Source of the DNA: Mariprofundus sp. KV
GTDB taxonomy: Bacteria; Pseudomonadota; Zetaproteobacteria; Mariprofundales; Mariprofundaceae
Length of the DNA stretch: 64,000 bases
Direction of reading: 5' to 3'
Assembly (NCBI RefSeq): GCF_013387475.1
Contig: NZ_VWNB01000006.1
Coordinates: 1 to 64,000, forward strand
Positions 37,314-48,246 of this stretch are shown in pieces; the stretch's first letter is position 1, and each line of letters begins with the position of its first letter. The translations under genes and the position numbers were made by a program. The notes under the pieces were generated by a model that ran no database searches, was not told where the DNA came from, and saw nothing but the letters and a program-made list of their open reading frames with translations.

Positions 37314-37889
37314 GTGAAGCTGCTTGTCGGCCTGGGTAATCCGGGTAGCAAATACGAGCAGACGCGCCATAACATCGGCTTTCGTTTTCTCGATCTGCTG
37401 GCGAAATCGGAGGGGCTGCGCTTTGACGCAGCCCCTCGTTTTCATGCCGAGACAAGTATCTGGAACCGCTCACCCAGCCAGCGTGTTCTACTGATTAAAC
37501 CCCAGACATTCATGAACCATAGCGGTGAAGCTGTGGGTTCTCTGGCCCGCTATTATCAGGTCGATGATGAGGATATCTTCGTTGTCTATGATGACCTTGA
37601 CCTGCCCAGCGGCAAACTGCGCATCAAACAGGGTGGTGGCCATGGCGGCCATAACGGGTTGAAATCACTCAATGCCCACCTGAGCACACCTGAATATACG
37701 CGCATTAAAATCGGTATTGATCGCCCCTCTCACGGCGATGTCAGCGCCTGGGTGCTTGGCAAAGCGGATGAGGGCGATCGTGCTGATGAGAACCGCATCT
37801 TTGCTGCCCTGCTGGATGAGATCGGCACCCTGCTCGATGGCCAGAGTGACAAAGCGGCTAATCGCATTCACCTGGCACTACAGGATTAA
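37314..37889 (+). CDS. pth: Peptidyl-tRNA hydrolase
   Basis: 191 residues (E. coli 194). It recycles peptidyl-tRNA released from stalled ribosomes. The catalytic His19 is in GSKYEQTRHNIGF. The other conserved residues are in KPQTFMNHSG (Asn), VVYDDLDLPSGKLRI (Asp) and GGGHGGHNGLKS (Asn). GTG start 7 bp after the rplY stop, with only a weak ribosome site; translation may be coupled to rplY. Confidence 0.96.
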   Translation: MKLLVGLGNPGSKYEQTRHNIGFRFLDLLAKSEGLRFDAAPRFHAETSIWNRSPSQRVLLIKPQTFMNHSGEAVGSLARYYQVDDEDIFVVYDDLDLPSGKLRIKQGGGHGGHNGLKSLNAHLSTPEYTRIKIGIDRPSHGDVSAWVLGKADEGDRADENRIFAALLDEIGTLLDGQSDKAANRIHLALQD

Positions 37890-37898
37890 AGCCTTATC

Positions 37899-37977
37899 CA
37901 CTAAGGCACAGAGGCACAAAGATATTACACCAAAGACATACGAATTCATTCCGGCTTTGTCTCTTCGTGTCTTTGTG
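37899..37977. repeat. Gene-free inverted repeat between pth and ychF
   Basis: 37899-37921 and the reverse complement of 37955-37977 match at 17 of 23 positions, built from short CACAAAG/CACGAAG units. It is similar in style to the repeats at 3041 and 48065 and to the GxxExxY cassette ends. Confidence 0.5.
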
Positions 37978-37999
37978 GTGAAAAAGAGGTTATAACAAC

Positions 38000-39094
38000 A
38001 TGGCACTGAGTATTGGTATTGTGGGTCTTCCCAATGTAGGTAAATCCACGCTTTTTAACGCACTTAATGGTGGCGGCGCAGAGGCGGCCAACTATCCGTT
38101 CTGCACGATTGATCCCAATGTCGGCATTGTGCCGGTACCGGACAAACGCATTGATGCTCTGGCTGCCATTGTTAAACCGCAGGCAATCCAGCACGCTATC
38201 GTTGAATTTGTTGATATTGCCGGTCTTGTGGCTGGTGCAGCCAGTGGTGAAGGGTTGGGCAATAAATTCCTCGCCAACATCCGCGAGTGTGCAGCCATCG
38301 CCCATGTAGTGCGCTGTTTTGATGATGAAAATGTAACCCATGTTGCAGGCAAGATTGATCCGCTTTCCGACATCGAGATCATCGATACCGAATTGATGCT
38401 CAAGGACATGGAGGGTGTTCAGAAAGGCCTGATCCGCATTGAGAAGCTGGCCCGTACCGGCGACAAGGATGCAAAGAATCAGGTTGAGGTGTTCAAAAAG
38501 GTCAATCAGGGGCTGGAGGATGGCACACCAGTGCGCCGTCAGGGACTGAGCCGTGATGAGCTGGCCATGGTCAAAGAGCTCTGTCTGCTGACTGCCAAAC
38601 CGGTTCTCTACGTCACCAATGTTGATGATGGTTCACTGCCCGATGGCAACGCCTATGTCGATAAGGTGCGTGAGTACGCAGCCCAGGAGGGTGCCGGCGT
38701 TGCGGTTGTCTCCGCCCAGATCGAAGCCGAACTGATTGAGATGGATGAGGAGTCCCGGAGTGAATTTCTCGCTGATCTCGGCCTCACCGAGCCCGGTCTG
38801 AACACTGTGATTCGGGAGGCATATACGCTGCTGGATCTGATCTCCTACTTTACTGCAGGCGTCAAAGAGGTGCGCGCATGGACTATTCATCGTGGTGATA
38901 CTGCCCCCAAAGCGGCAGCAGTGATTCACAACGATTTTGAGAAAGGGTTTATTCGTGCAGAGACCATTGCCTATGAGGACTATGTCACCTTTGGCGGCGA
39001 AGCCAAATGCAAAGAGGCGGGCAAGATGCGTCTGGAGGGCAAGGATTACATCGTTAAAGATGGCGATGTGATGCATTTCCGATTTAATGTGTAA
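38000..39094 (+). CDS. ychF: Ribosome-binding ATPase YchF
   Basis: 364 residues, near the E. coli 363. Obg-family P-loop protein that prefers ATP: P-loop [13 protein letters not shown]3 DIAGLVAGA, and a degenerate NKxD (TNVDDGSL) as in YchF. A coiled coil (about 140-200) and a C-terminal TGS domain ([25 protein letters not shown]) follow. It binds ribosomes and responds to oxidative stress. Third gene of rplY-pth-ychF, after a 110-bp repeat-containing gap. Confidence 0.96.
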   Translation: MALSIGIVGLPNVGKSTLFNALNGGGAEAANYPFCTIDPNVGIVPVPDKRIDALAAIVKPQAIQHAIVEFVDIAGLVAGAASGEGLGNKFLANIRECAAIAHVVRCFDDENVTHVAGKIDPLSDIEIIDTELMLKDMEGVQKGLIRIEKLARTGDKDAKNQVEVFKKVNQGLEDGTPVRRQGLSRDELAMVKELCLLTAKPVLYVTNVDDGSLPDGNAYVDKVREYAAQEGAGVAVVSAQIEAELIEMDEESRSEFLADLGLTEPGLNTVIREAYTLLDLISYFTAGVKEVRAWTIHRGDTAPKAAAVIHNDFEKGFIRAETIAYEDYVTFGGEAKCKEAGKMRLEGKDYIVKDGDVMHFRFNV

Positions 39095-39194
39095 GGGGTA
39101 AGGTGAGAAGCGCACCGCCGACAATACTCTTCGTGTACTTCAAGAGCGTCGTGGTGAATAATTACGCCATCAACAATCAAAAGGGAGAGCAATC

Positions 39195-39728
39195 GTGGAT
39201 ATTTCTAAAATTCCTGTAGGGGCTGATATGCCCAATGACATCAATGTTGTGATCGAAGTGCCGCAGCACGCCGATCCGATCAAGTATGAGCTGGATAAAG
39301 AGTCCGGTGCTGTATTTGTCGATCGCTTCATGCACACCGCCATGCACTATCCGTGCAACTACGGTTTTGTGCCCAACACCCTCTCCGATGATGGTGATCC
39401 GGTAGATGTGCTTGTTGTAAGTCAGTACCCGCTGATTCCCGGTTGTGTCATCCCTTGCCGCCCTGTCGGCGTATTGCAGATGGAAGATGAGGCTGGTATG
39501 GACGCCAAGATCTTGGCTGTACCTGCGTCCAGACTCAAACCCTACTACTGCAACGTGAAAGGCCCTGAAGATCTGCCTGTGTTCCTTATCGATCAGATCA
39601 AACACTTTTTCGAGCACTACAAGGATCTGGAAAAGAACAAGTGGGTGAAGGTGACCGGCTGGGGTGACGCAGAAGAGGCCAAGAAAGAGATCATCGATTC
39701 AGCGGCACGCTATCAGGCAGAAGCTTGA
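39195..39728 (+). CDS. ppa: Inorganic pyrophosphatase, soluble family I
   Basis: 177 residues (E. coli 176). It hydrolyses PPi to phosphate. Signature [11 protein letters not shown] with the metal-binding aspartates, [17 protein letters not shown] at the active site, and [12 protein letters not shown] near the C-terminus. Start GTG 39195 after AAGGGAGAG. Its own terminator (39752-39782) separates it from hppA, which encodes the membrane counterpart 87 bp further on. Confidence 0.97.
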   Translation: MDISKIPVGADMPNDINVVIEVPQHADPIKYELDKESGAVFVDRFMHTAMHYPCNYGFVPNTLSDDGDPVDVLVVSQYPLIPGCVIPCRPVGVLQMEDEAGMDAKILAVPASRLKPYYCNVKGPEDLPVFLIDQIKHFFEHYKDLEKNKWVKVTGWGDAEEAKKEIIDSAARYQAEA

Positions 39729-39751
39729 CGGTTCCGTTTTAAAACTTCATA

Positions 39752-39782
39752 AAGGCGGTTGAGTAATCAACCGCCTTTTTTT
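39752..39782 (+). terminator. Terminator of ppa
   Basis: An 11-bp perfect stem AAGGCGGTTGA/TCAACCGCCTT with a GTAA loop, then a T-run. Confidence 0.9.
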
Positions 39783-39814
39783 ATGGCTATTCAAATGTCG
39801 CTGGGGAGGTTCTT

Positions 39815-41818
39815 ATGACTACAACAATGATTCCGGTCATGTTTGGTATGCTGGGACTGGCCTGCGCCTGGTATATCTTCGTGGCCGTCAAACGATACCC
39901 TGCAGGTGAAGGTAAAGTCACCGAAATCGCAGCAGCCATCCATCTTGGCGCCATGGTCTTCATGCGCCGTGAATATACGATTCTTGCCATTTTTGTCGCC
40001 ATCGTTGCATTCGCCCTGGGTGTAAGCCTGGGCAGCCACACCACCATCGCATTTCTGGTTGGTGCAGCCTGCTCAGCGATGGCCGGATACTTCGGCATGT
40101 TTGCCGCCACAAAAGCCAATGTACGTACGGCTGTAGCTGCCCAGCATGAGGGTGCAGGCACAGCGCTGACCATCGCTTTCTTCGGCGGCTCTATCATGGG
40201 GCTCACTGTTGCTTCACTCGGACTGCTTGGGCTTGGTACCCTCTATCTCTTTTTCGGCGGCGACCCGGTCACAGCACACGCCATCCACGGCTTTGGCATG
40301 GGCGCATCATCGGTTGCCCTCTTCTCACGTGTCGGCGGCGGTATCTTCACCAAAAGTGCCGATGTCGGTGCCGATCTGGTGGGTAAAATAGAGGCGGGTA
40401 TCCCTGAAGATGATCCACGCAACCCCGGTGTGATTGCCGATAACGTCGGCGATAATGTCGGCGATGTGGCGGGCATGGGCTCCGACATCTTTGAATCCTA
40501 CTGTGGTGCTATTATTGCAACGATCGCTATGGCATCAACACTGGCGGCAGATATTCTCGATCCACTCGGCAATCAACAGTCTCTGATGTTTCTGCCCCTG
40601 GCGCTCGCCTCAACCGGCCTGATCTGCTCCATCGTCGGTATTGGCGTGGTCAAAGTGTTATCATCCCATCAGGCAGAGGCAGCGCTGCGTGCCGGCACCA
40701 TTGGTGCCTCACTACTGTTTATTGCAGCGGCCTACTTTGTTATTTCTCTCAGTGGAATCTCCTCTCATGTATGGGGCGCGGTTATCTCCGGAGCGATTGG
40801 CGGCATCGTCATTGGACTTATTACAGAGTATTATACCGGTGACCAGCCGGTTCGCGATATTGCCAAGTCCGGTGAAACCGGTGCTGCGACCGTCATCATC
40901 TCCGGTCTGGCTATCGGCATGCAGTCGGTCATTATCCCCGTACTCACTATTGCCACGATCATCTTCATCTCCACGAAACTCTGTGGCCTCTACGGTGTTG
41001 GTATTGCCGCTGTCGGTATGCTGGCCACCGTCGGCATGACCATGGCCATCGATGCCTACGGCCCGGTCGCTGATAATGCAGGCGGCATCGCCGAGATGGC
41101 TGGTCTCGGTGATAAGACACGAGGCATTACCGACTCGCTCGATGAACTGGGTAACACCACTGCCGCCATCGGCAAAGGTTTTGCCATTGGTGCAGCAGCG
41201 CTTGCCGCTCTGGCAATCATCACCGCCTATGTACAGACCGTTTCAGTCAATGTTCCCGACTTCAGCCTTGATCTCTCCCATCCCATTGTACTGGTCGGCA
41301 TGTTTATCGGTGCCCTCTTCCCCTTCTGGGTCGCATCCCTGACCATGACAGCGGTTGGTGATGCCGCCTTTGAGATGATCAAAGAGATTCGTCGCCAGTT
41401 CCGTGAAATCCCCGGCTTGATGGAGGGTACGGCCGAGCCGGATCATGCCCGTTGTATTAATATCGCCACCAATGCGGCACTGAAAAAGATGGTACTGCCC
41501 GGCATACTGGCTGTGGCAGCACCGGTGCTTGTCGGCTTCGGATTGGGGCCGGAGGCACTCGGCGGCATGCTCGGTGGCGCACTGGTCTGCTGTGTACTTC
41601 TGGCGCTGACCATGGCCAATGCCGGTGGCGCCTGGGATAATGCCAAAAAATATGTCGAACAGGGCAACCTCGGCGGCAAAGGTTCGGATGTGCACAAAGC
41701 CGTGGTGGTTGGCGATACTGTGGGTGATCCGTTCAAAGACACCTCCGGCCCTTCGATGAATATTCTGATTAATGTGATGGCCATCGTTTCTCTGGTGATC
41801 GCACCTCTGCTAGGATAG
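39815..41818 (+). CDS. hppA: Membrane-bound ion-pumping pyrophosphatase
   Basis: 667 residues, about 15-16 membrane helices. It couples PPi hydrolysis to H+ (or Na+) export. The substrate-site motifs are intact: [42 protein letters not shown], and the distal DNAGGIAEM and [10 protein letters not shown]. The stretch [14 protein letters not shown] has Ala where K+-independent enzymes have Lys, so it should be the K+-dependent class; H+ versus Na+ specificity cannot be told here. GGGGAGG precedes the ATG. Having it beside the soluble ppa means PPi energy can be either saved or discarded. Confidence 0.96.
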   Translation: MTTTMIPVMFGMLGLACAWYIFVAVKRYPAGEGKVTEIAAAIHLGAMVFMRREYTILAIFVAIVAFALGVSLGSHTTIAFLVGAACSAMAGYFGMFAATKANVRTAVAAQHEGAGTALTIAFFGGSIMGLTVASLGLLGLGTLYLFFGGDPVTAHAIHGFGMGASSVALFSRVGGGIFTKSADVGADLVGKIEAGIPEDDPRNPGVIADNVGDNVGDVAGMGSDIFESYCGAIIATIAMASTLAADILDPLGNQQSLMFLPLALASTGLICSIVGIGVVKVLSSHQAEAALRAGTIGASLLFIAAAYFVISLSGISSHVWGAVISGAIGGIVIGLITEYYTGDQPVRDIAKSGETGAATVIISGLAIGMQSVIIPVLTIATIIFISTKLCGLYGVGIAAVGMLATVGMTMAIDAYGPVADNAGGIAEMAGLGDKTRGITDSLDELGNTTAAIGKGFAIGAAALAALAIITAYVQTVSVNVPDFSLDLSHPIVLVGMFIGALFPFWVASLTMTAVGDAAFEMIKEIRRQFREIPGLMEGTAEPDHARCINIATNAALKKMVLPGILAVAAPVLVGFGLGPEALGGMLGGALVCCVLLALTMANAGGAWDNAKKYVEQGNLGGKGSDVHKAVVVGDTVGDPFKDTSGPSMNILINVMAIVSLVIAPLLG

Positions 41819-41864
41819 CCCGAACCGGTCTCTCAGCAGACCATAATTACCAGGAGTTAATATC

Positions 41865-42359
41865 ATGAGTGATGATCTCAAAGAAAATGTGATGGATACC
41901 AATATCTGGCTGCGGCTGGTTTTCATGCTGCTGTTTGCCGTGGTGTTTGCTGCTACACGCGTGGTGCTGGTAGCCGTCATTGCAATACAGTTCCTCTGGG
42001 TGCTGTTTACCGCCAATCGCAATGAAAAGCTGCTCTCCTTCGCCTCCCAGCTGGCCACCTTTCTCTATCAGATCTACCGTTACCTGAGCTTTAATACCGA
42101 AAAGCGTCCGTTTCCTTTTGATGATTTTCCATCCGATGAAGCCCTGCTGGATGACAATGAAGCTGAGGTAGCCGTTGCAGCCGAAGAGGCTGCTGCTGAG
42201 CCGGAAACTGCCGCCGAAGCAGAAGTCGTCGAAGAGAAGAGAGCGGCTGCAAAGCGTAAAGCACGCAAGCCGGCCACCGATAAGCCCGGTGATGAGGCAG
42301 CTTCTGACGACGCATCAGATGTAGCATCTGAAAGCGGTATCGAAGCAGACAAAAGCTGA
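41865..42359 (+). CDS. DUF4389 membrane protein with Ala/Glu-rich tail
   Basis: 164 residues behind AGGAG. Residues 1-85 match DUF4389: NIWLRLVFMLLFAVVFAATRVVL with two membrane helices, QFLWVLFTANRNEKLLSFASQLATFLYQIYRYLSFNTEKRPFPFDDFP. The following 75 residues are a low-complexity Ala/Glu then Lys/Ala/Asp tail, unusual for the family and probably disordered. Function unknown. It lies 46 bp after hppA without a terminator between them, so cotranscription is likely; a link to the pump is inference. Confidence 0.85.
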   Translation: MSDDLKENVMDTNIWLRLVFMLLFAVVFAATRVVLVAVIAIQFLWVLFTANRNEKLLSFASQLATFLYQIYRYLSFNTEKRPFPFDDFPSDEALLDDNEAEVAVAAEEAAAEPETAAEAEVVEEKRAAAKRKARKPATDKPGDEAASDDASDVASESGIEADKS

Positions 42360-42377
42360 TCAAACACCTTAACCTCA

Positions 42378-42411
42378 AAGGGCGGCCCGATACCGGTGCC
42401 GCCCTTTTTTG
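42378..42411 (+). terminator. Terminator after the DUF4389 gene
   Basis: Stem AAGGGCGGC/GCCGCCCTT (42378-42406) followed by six T. Its A-run side also serves weakly for the convergent plsC gene. Confidence 0.85.
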
Positions 42412-42441
42412 TCTGATTGCTCATAAACAGAGCCGTGAATA

Positions 42442-43158
42442 TCAACCGCCGAGTTCTCGGGTGGCAGCTTCGATATCTCTCTCCAGCTTCTTAAGCAGAT
42501 CATTACGCCGCACCGCATTCACCTCTTCTGCAGGAATATAGGGGAGAAAACGGAAGGTGATGGTGCCCGGCTTTTTGATGAATCCGCGTTTGGGCCAGAG
42601 GGCTCCGGCATTGTGTGCCATCGGCAGAATACCGGCCTTCGCCTTCTGCGCCAGAATCACGCCGCCGGGCTGATAGTTACCTGTAGTACCCACAGCTGAG
42701 CGTGTCCCCTCGGGAAAGATCACCACCCAGCGCTGTTTCTCAAGCATGGCTGTGCCATCCTGAATCACCTGCTTGATCGCCTCGCGAGGGCTTCCCCTGC
42801 GAATGCCGATCGTGCCCATCAGTGCCAGCGCCCAACCGAAGAATGGAATATTGAACAGCTCGCGTTTCAGTATCCATGTGTAGGGCGGAACCAGAATCGG
42901 CATGGCCACGGTCTCTGCCGCCGACTGATGTTTGGCTACCACCACACAAGCATGATCCGGCATATGCTCTTTTCCCTCAATGACAATGCGAATACCACAG
43001 AGCACCCTTAAGAGCAGGAAAATGCTCTTCGACCACATCTTTGCCCAGATCCATGAGGCTGAAAAACCAAACGGGCGAAACAGAATCACCAGCAGCGAAA
43101 AGAGCGGCGTGAGAACCATAAAACAGAGATTAAACAGGGCTGATCTTATGGTCAGCAT
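42442..43158 (-). CDS. plsC: 1-acyl-sn-glycerol-3-phosphate acyltransferase
   Basis: 238 residues with N-terminal membrane helices (about 8-28). Acyltransferase motifs: VVVAKHQSAAETVA (an HX4E version of the usual HX4D, a variant seen in related proteins), IFPEGTRSAVG, and PMAHNAGALWP. It makes phosphatidic acid from lysophosphatidic acid in the inner membrane. The start overlaps the end of gmhB by 7 bp, so the two are coupled. Symbol assigned by family; a second PlsC elsewhere is possible. Confidence 0.85.
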   Translation of the reverse strand: MLTIRSALFNLCFMVLTPLFSLLVILFRPFGFSASWIWAKMWSKSIFLLLRVLCGIRIVIEGKEHMPDHACVVVAKHQSAAETVAMPILVPPYTWILKRELFNIPFFGWALALMGTIGIRRGSPREAIKQVIQDGTAMLEKQRWVVIFPEGTRSAVGTTGNYQPGGVILAQKAKAGILPMAHNAGALWPKRGFIKKPGTITFRFLPYIPAEEVNAVRRNDLLKKLERDIEAATRELGG

Positions 43159-43736
43159 GCAGCCCCCCCTAAAACAGCATCAACGGCAGCGCCCAGATCG
43201 GCAAAAGCGCTGATCTCCGGCATCAGCAACTTCGATCTCTGCAAAATCTTTTCACTCTCACCATAACCGCTCTGCACCAGCATGGCAGGCACACCTGCTG
43301 CAAAGGCAGCCTCAACATCACGGATCGAATCACCGATAAACAACGCCTCTTCAGGCGAGCCAGAGAGCCCCAGAGCAGCAAGGGAGTCGATCACCATGCC
43401 CGGCAGTGGTTTGCGACAGACACAGCCATCATCCGGCCCGTGCGGGCAGTAAGCGACATGCGAGATAAAGCCCCCGGCCTGCTCAATGGCCAGCATCATC
43501 TTGGCATGGATATCATTGAAAGTATCTTGATCCATCATACCTCGACCCAGGCCGGACTGGTTGCTGACAATAGCCACGCTGATTCCTGCGCCATGCAGAC
43601 GGGCAATCGCCTCAAGAGAACCGGGAATTGCATGCCACTGCTCAGGGGCAAGAATATAATCGGGTGAATCAAAATTGATGACGCCATCACGATCCAGCAG
43701 TACGGCTTTTGGTCTCTTCAGATCAGACATATCCAT
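43152..43736 (-). CDS. gmhB: D-glycero-beta-D-manno-heptose-1,7-bisphosphate 7-phosphatase
   Basis: 194 residues. HAD-family phosphatase of ADP-heptose synthesis for lipopolysaccharide core. Motif I LLDRDGVIN (Asp15, Asp17), motif II IVSNQSG, the zinc loop CPHGPDDGCVCRKP typical of GmhB, and motif IV FIGDSIRDVEAAF. Start is the first ATG (43736) or the third codon (43730); neither has a clear ribosome site. First gene of gmhB-plsC. No other heptose genes in the window. Confidence 0.93.
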   Translation of the reverse strand: MDMSDLKRPKAVLLDRDGVINFDSPDYILAPEQWHAIPGSLEAIARLHGAGISVAIVSNQSGLGRGMMDQDTFNDIHAKMMLAIEQAGGFISHVAYCPHGPDDGCVCRKPLPGMVIDSLAALGLSGSPEEALFIGDSIRDVEAAFAAGVPAMLVQSGYGESEKILQRSKLLMPEISAFADLGAAVDAVLGGAAC

Positions 43737-43782
43737 AGCGGAACAATACGCGTTACAACGAGCAGAGAAAAGCGGTGACCCG

Positions 43783-46700
43783 TTATGAAGATTTCAGCAT
43801 TTGATGCATCAGCCGACTAAGCTCATGAATCGCCACCGGTTTATTCAGCAGAGTAAAGTGCTCAAACCTCTCCACCTCTTCGCCACACGATGAGAAGTCA
43901 TAACCGGTCATCATGATCACCGGCACATCACTACCGGACTGGCGAATCTGTTGCACCAGTTCAACGCCACCCATCACCGGCATCACCATATCGGTGAGCA
44001 CGATGGCAATCTTATCCTGATGCTCACGATAGCAATCCAGAGCAATAGCGCCATTACTCGCCTCAACCACCAGATATCCAAGCGTTCTTAGCACCTCAGC
44101 CACCGTACCAAGAATACCTGCGTCATCATCCACCAGCAGCACAGTTTGCCCCGAACCGGCAACCGCCTTCTCATTGCTCTCTCTCTCTTCACTGCGCTGC
44201 TCCTGCAGCAGCGGCAGATAGATATGGATGGTTGTGCCCTGCCCCTCTTCACTCTCAATCTCAAGCAGGCCACCATGCGTCTGCACCGCCCCATAAACCA
44301 TCGCCAGTCCAAGGCCGGTCCCCTTCCCCACCCCTTTGGTGGTAAAGAACGGCTCAACCACTTTACCGATCAGCTCAGAGGGGATACCGCTGCCGTTATC
44401 CGCCACAACAAGATGGGCGAATCGGTCGCCTGCCACCTCAGGGTGTAGCTGATGGAAGGCTTCAGTTGCCTCATAGCATTCAAGACTGACTGAGATACTG
44501 GGATTCTCACTGCCAGCCACCGCATCATGGGCATTATTCAGCAGGTTCATCACCACCTGCTGCAGCTGGGTAGCATCCCCTTTGACCAGCATCTTCTGCT
44601 CTGTCACAGCCTTGCTTACCCTGATATTTTCAGGAATTGCACTACTGGCAAGCTTCAATCCCTCTTTGATAAATGTATTGATTGGAAGCGCACGCAGCTC
44701 AACCATATCCTTGCGGGCAAAGGTGAGCAGTTGATGCACCATATCCGCCGCCCGTGCACTCAACTTATCTACTTTCTCCAGCTTATCAGCCACAACGTCC
44801 GGATCATCAACCTTACGCTTTGCCAGATAGACGTTGCCCTGCAGAGCAGCCAGCATGTTATTGAAATCGTGGGCAATACCACCCACCAGCGTGCCGATCG
44901 CCTCCATCTTCTGGGCCTGCAGGAACTGCGCTTCAAGCTTCTCATGCTCAGTCATATCCTGCTGCAGGGATACAAAATGGGTGATCTCTCCATCTTCATT
45001 ATGAATCGGAGCCACACTCATCAGCGCCGGATAGAAACTGCCATCCTTGCGTCGGTCAACCAGCGTTCCATGCCAGACATTGCCGGATGTAATCGTCTGC
45101 CAGAGCTCTTTGTAAAAGGCCGGGTCCTGAGCATGGCTTTTCAGCACGGATGGGTCCTTGCCGAGCACCTCTTCAGATTGATAACCGGTCATCTCACAAA
45201 ATGCCGGATTCACATACTCAATCACTGCATTGCGATCGGTGATCATCACCGCCTCACCTGCCTCTCTGATCGCCATCAACATTTTTCGCTGCTCAGCCTG
45301 CGCTGCTACCTGTTCAGACATATCGCGAATCATGACTGTCATAATAACATCGTTTCCAACAACAACCTTAGAAATCGAAATCTCAACAGGGAACTCTTCA
45401 CCACTCTTTCGCAGTCCATACAGACCACTACTCCGGTGGTGCACCGTGCTTTCTGAGTCATCTCTCTTAAATGCCTCAACACCACGGCCATGCCCTTCTC
45501 GGAATCGCTCTGGAATCAATTGATCAAGATGATTTCCCAATAGATCAGCTTCTGAGTAATCAAACATAATCTCAGCCGCTCTGTTAAATAAAATAACTTC
45601 CTGATGCTGGTTAATAGAAATGATCGCATGTTCTGCCATCTCTACGATACTGGAAAAACGATCTCTGCTGGCGATCACCTCCAGCTCAGCCAATTTGCGC
45701 CGGGTAATATCCTGAACAGTACCAATTGAGCGAATCGCTTTACCTTCACTGTATTCGGTTCGGCACTGCTCATGAACCCATTTCACGGCGCCATCAGCCA
45801 TCAACAGGCGGTGCTCGATATTGTATGCCGTCCGATTATCAAGCGAGGCGGTGAATGCTGAATTTACATCATCCAGATCATCAGGATGTACCCTCTCTAA
45901 AAAGGTCTCATAGGTGTTCACACTTCCTGGCTCAACACCGAAAATACGATAGTTCTCATCGGACCAAAAAAGTTTATCATTGATAAGATCAAGCTCCCAA
46001 TGACCAATATGGGCTACAGATTGCGCCTCCTCATGGAGTGTTTCTGCTTTCAGCAACATCTCCTCAGTTTGTTCGCGCTGCTGATTAAGATTAATTGCTG
46101 AGATAATTTGAGCGCATGCTTTGATGAACGGATTGAGCACTTCGGTTAATGACTCATCAAACCCTCCTGGCCTGTTAGCAATACCTATCATACCGATAAA
46201 CTGACTACCCATGGAGATAGGAATACCCATATATGCATTGAGTGACGGATGCCCCTTGGGAGTGCCGCAACCTCTCGGATCACTGGCAGGATCATTGGCG
46301 ATAACCAGTTCTCCTGTCCTGATTGTCTCACCAAACAGCGAATTCAGGTTATGAAACTCCATGCCCGACTGTTTATTCTTCGCATACAGCGCCTGCGTCT
46401 CTTCATTCCAGGCAATATTTGTCAGTGCAAACACCTTCAAGTAGGGGCTGTTCTCTTCGCCATGAAGAATACGTCCGACAAACCCGTACTCGCTTTCAGT
46501 TACAGCCAGCACCTCATTAAGCAACGACTCAAACAGCTTCTGTGGCTCTTCATTGGCGATATACATGCCCTGTGCCTTAGTTACCGCATCAAGCAATCGC
46601 CTTTCCAGCTTCAACTTTTCTTTGGAGCTCTGCGCACGCTCAAATTGAAAGATGGTCTCCTGCCAACGCCTGTAAGAGAACCAGATACCCAGCAGTGAAA

Positions 46701-46872
46701 TTGAAAGAAGAACCAGCATGATCTCAACAAGCTGCCAATGCTCATGGCTATGCAAAAGGTCATGCAGTAATTCAAACAGATCCAGATTCACTGCTGCGAC
46801 CCACACCACAACTGCGACAGAGGCAACAATGATCAGATCACGTCTGAATCTAGTGTGGATAGATTTATCCAT
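43783..46872 (-). CDS. Hybrid histidine kinase: 2TM-GAF-PAS3-HisKA-HATPase-REC
   Basis: 1029 residues. Two membrane helices (about 11-30, 47-67) enclose a small periplasmic loop. A GAF domain (90-265), three PAS domains (about 285-395, 400-520, 525-650), DHp with the phospho-His in [12 protein letters not shown], a complete HATPase ([37 protein letters not shown]) and a C-terminal receiver (LLVDDDAG, phospho-acceptor in [17 protein letters not shown]) follow. Ligand unknown. A 7-codon upstream ORF with AGGAGG ends on its ATG (see 46872-46895). It has no adjacent response-regulator gene, so output probably goes through its receiver. Confidence 0.93.
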   Translation of the reverse strand: MDKSIHTRFRRDLIIVASVAVVVWVAAVNLDLFELLHDLLHSHEHWQLVEIMLVLLSISLLGIWFSYRRWQETIFQFERAQSSKEKLKLERRLLDAVTKAQGMYIANEEPQKLFESLLNEVLAVTESEYGFVGRILHGEENSPYLKVFALTNIAWNEETQALYAKNKQSGMEFHNLNSLFGETIRTGELVIANDPASDPRGCGTPKGHPSLNAYMGIPISMGSQFIGMIGIANRPGGFDESLTEVLNPFIKACAQIISAINLNQQREQTEEMLLKAETLHEEAQSVAHIGHWELDLINDKLFWSDENYRIFGVEPGSVNTYETFLERVHPDDLDDVNSAFTASLDNRTAYNIEHRLLMADGAVKWVHEQCRTEYSEGKAIRSIGTVQDITRRKLAELEVIASRDRFSSIVEMAEHAIISINQHQEVILFNRAAEIMFDYSEADLLGNHLDQLIPERFREGHGRGVEAFKRDDSESTVHHRSSGLYGLRKSGEEFPVEISISKVVVGNDVIMTVMIRDMSEQVAAQAEQRKMLMAIREAGEAVMITDRNAVIEYVNPAFCEMTGYQSEEVLGKDPSVLKSHAQDPAFYKELWQTITSGNVWHGTLVDRRKDGSFYPALMSVAPIHNEDGEITHFVSLQQDMTEHEKLEAQFLQAQKMEAIGTLVGGIAHDFNNMLAALQGNVYLAKRKVDDPDVVADKLEKVDKLSARAADMVHQLLTFARKDMVELRALPINTFIKEGLKLASSAIPENIRVSKAVTEQKMLVKGDATQLQQVVMNLLNNAHDAVAGSENPSISVSLECYEATEAFHQLHPEVAGDRFAHLVVADNGSGIPSELIGKVVEPFFTTKGVGKGTGLGLAMVYGAVQTHGGLLEIESEEGQGTTIHIYLPLLQEQRSEERESNEKAVAGSGQTVLLVDDDAGILGTVAEVLRTLGYLVVEASNGAIALDCYREHQDKIAIVLTDMVMPVMGGVELVQQIRQSGSDVPVIMMTGYDFSSCGEEVERFEHFTLLNKPVAIHELSRLMHQMLKSS

Positions 46873-46906
46873 CAGAGGAACTCATAACAGCCCATGCAAA
46901 CCTCCT
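46872..46906 (-). promoter_or_regulatory. Leader ORF coupled to the hybrid kinase start
   Basis: On the minus strand AGGAGG (46901-46906) precedes, by 5 nt, an ATG opening a 7-codon ORF (MGCYEFL, 46895-46872) whose TGA overlaps the kinase ATG as TGATG. The kinase ATG has no ribosome site of its own, so reinitiation from the leader ORF is likely. Confidence 0.5.
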
Positions 46907-47002
46907 GAGAATGCGCTCAACTCACATCATCACTTATGAGCAATGATGATGCCAATAATCATTATGCACAGTTAATTGCTTACATCCTGTTTTTCAGGCA
47001 CA

Positions 47003-47030
47003 AAAAAAGGGCCGCCAATGGCAGCCCTTT
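47003..47030 (-). terminator. Terminator of trxB
   Basis: On the minus strand AAAGGGC-t-GCC / GGC-g-GCCCTTT forms a stem with an ATT loop, followed by a T-run (complement of 47002-47008). Confidence 0.85.
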
Positions 47031-47053
47031 TACTATCCGTGTATATATTACTC

Positions 47054-48022
<969 letters not shown>

Positions 48023-48064
48023 CTAGCGCAGCCCCCCCGAATCGCAATGACAGAAAATCATTTT

Positions 48065-48239
48065 CCGCAAGGGCCCAAAGAGCGCAAAGTATTTGAAGAG
48101 GCAATCAACTGCAAATGTAATGGCGGAGACCGTGGCTGACCTGTCGCCAGCTGCTAAATAATTTATTTGCCTTTGCGTACTGAAAAACTACATGGACCTG
48201 GTTTTTCAGAGATTTCCTAACCTTTGCACCCTTGGCGGT
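48065..48239. repeat. Gene-free inverted repeat between trxB and mgtE
   Basis: CCGCAAGGG...CAAAG in 48065-48089 corresponds, with one gap, to the reverse complement of 48221-48239. An inner GCGCAAAG (48082-48089) pairs with CTTTGCGT (48171-48178). Built from CGCAAAG units, with no gene inside. Confidence 0.5.
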
Positions 48240-48246
48240 GCAATCC

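Noticed and set aside
44527-45456. 309-residue plus-strand ORF opposite the hybrid kinase
   Set aside because: Shadow of the kinase; rich in His, Gln and Ile with no domain.
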